Source: Caulobacterales bacterium
Lineage (GTDB): Bacteria; Pseudomonadota; Alphaproteobacteria; Caulobacterales; Parvularculaceae
Assembly: GCA_020638525.1 (NCBI GenBank)
Contig: JACKIL010000001.1
Span: 372,001-436,000 of the forward strand
DNA: 64,000 bases
Direction of reading: 5' to 3'
A model generated the notes under the pieces. The model was not told the DNA's origin and searched no databases. It saw only the letters and a list, made by a program, of their open reading frames with translations. The translations under genes were made by a program, and so were the position numbers. Below, in pieces: positions 63,558 through 64,000 of this stretch. Positions within the stretch are counted from its first letter, which is position 1, and each line of letters opens with the position of its first letter.

Positions 63558-64000
63558 TCAGCCTTTCTTCGCGGCTTTCTTCGCTTCCGCGATGGCGGCT
63601 TTCACGCCGTCCGTATCCGCACCCTGAATGACTTCGACATATTTGCCGTTCAGCGACGCGACGATGAAAGTCGGCGTGCCGTCGACGGCCATTTCGGACG
63701 TGATGCGATGCGTTTCATCGATCGCTTTCTTGATGTCCGGATTCTGGATTTCCTTGTCGAGCGCAGAAAGGTCGATGCCGACGCTCTTGGCGATTTCCTG
63801 CGCGCGCTCTTTGTTGATGAGGCCGCTCGCATTCATCATCGCAAAATGGAACTCGGTGTATTTGCCCTGCGCGCGCGAGGCGAGGGCGGCTTCCGCGGCG
63901 TATTCGGATTCTTCGCGCAGGATTGGATATTCGCGGAAAACGACCTTCACCGCGGGGTCGCTCTTGGTCAGCTCCTTCACGAACGGCGTCGAGCGCTTGC
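63558..64000 (-). CDS. DsbA-family thiol:disulfide protein (N-terminus outside the window)
   Basis: C-terminal part, about 147 residues, of a thioredoxin-fold protein of the DsbA/Com1-like family. The frame is open to the right edge: the first codons read KRSTPFVKELT, the helix just after the expected C-x-x-C motif, which lies beyond the window. The helical insert (AQGKYTEFHFAMMNASGLINKERAQEIAKSVGID) and the cis-Pro loop DGTPTFIV are present, then a Lys-rich tail. GTG 63980 is only an internal codon. It should act in the periplasm if a signal peptide exists upstream. Convergent with thiG. Confidence 0.88.
   Translation of the reverse strand, partial: KRSTPFVKELTKSDPAVKVVFREYPILREESEYAAEAALASRAQGKYTEFHFAMMNASGLINKERAQEIAKSVGIDLSALDKEIQNPDIKKAIDETHRITSEMAVDGTPTFIVASLNGKYVEVIQGADTDGVKAAIAEAKKAAKKG

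Noticed and set aside
1..64000. tRNA genes, rRNA genes, CRISPR arrays, insertion sequences or integrases
   Set aside because: Gaps were read for cloverleaf T-loops, regularly spaced direct repeats and transposase-like frames; only the tmRNA acceptor arm and the palindromic elements were found.

Overview
The window is a gene-dense, high-GC stretch of an alphaproteobacterial chromosome. The evidence is a permuted two-piece tmRNA gene (ssrA), the alpha-type ClpXP adaptor SspB, a split secD/secF, the neighbourhood NDUFA12 / MlaD / DUF2155 / aat / accC / accB / aroQ, a class II (B12-dependent) ribonucleotide reductase, and a candidate polarity protein built like TipN. The overall look fits the Caulobacterales / Parvularculales / Hyphomonadaceae side of the class, but the species cannot be fixed from the sequence alone. 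Base composition and codon use are uniform. I see no insertion sequence, integrase, CRISPR array, tRNA or rRNA gene.

Layout. 1-2.3 kb: secD (5' end outside the window) and secF. 2.5-7 kb: a secreted Sel1/peptidoglycan-binding-like protein, sodB, a squalene/phytoene-synthase-like protein and a ClC chloride transporter. 7-14 kb: a GlnE-like protein whose two nucleotidyltransferase motifs are both eroded, small regulators, fumC, sspB, palindromic repeats and ssrA. 14-20 kb: a small XRE regulator, a DUF4153 membrane protein, the thyA-GNAT-folA folate operon, an exported protein and an Mrp ATPase. 20-27 kb: hflK-hflC-degP (membrane quality control), serB, miaA and a VTT/DedA membrane protein. 27-33 kb: the elongasome operon mreB-mreC-mreD-mrdA-rodA. 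33-41.7 kb: HxlR regulator with a SnoaL-like partner, an Hpt protein, an NSS transporter, a proline iminopeptidase, a lipoprotein, DUF423, an MFS permease and a CHASE2 protein with a degenerate nucleotide-cyclase domain. 41.8-45.3 kb: an MCE lipid-transport operon (STAS-MlaE, MlaF, MlaD, auxiliary lipoprotein). 45.5-57.6 kb: a large membrane-anchored coiled-coil protein, an antiporter-like protein without the ion-binding motif, a GTA-type holin, thiO, a lytic transglycosylase without signal peptide, a pentapeptide-repeat protein and nrdJ. 57.8-64 kb: NDUFA12, a second MlaD, DUF2155, aat, accC, accB, aroQ, thiS, thiG and a DsbA-like protein cut by the window end.

Functionally the window is mostly core: protein export and quality control (SecDF, HflKC, DegP, tmRNA, SspB, Aat), envelope growth and lipid traffic (Mre/Rod, two MCE systems) and nucleotide or cofactor synthesis (ThyA, FolA, NrdJ, ThiO/S/G, AccBC). 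The most unusual signals are proteins of enzyme or transporter families that have lost their defining residues (GlnE-like, CHASE2-cyclase, CPA antiporter-like), a cysteine-bearing insertion in HflC, a short repeat array continuous with the 3' end of ssrA, and a holin/transglycosylase pair split by thiO.
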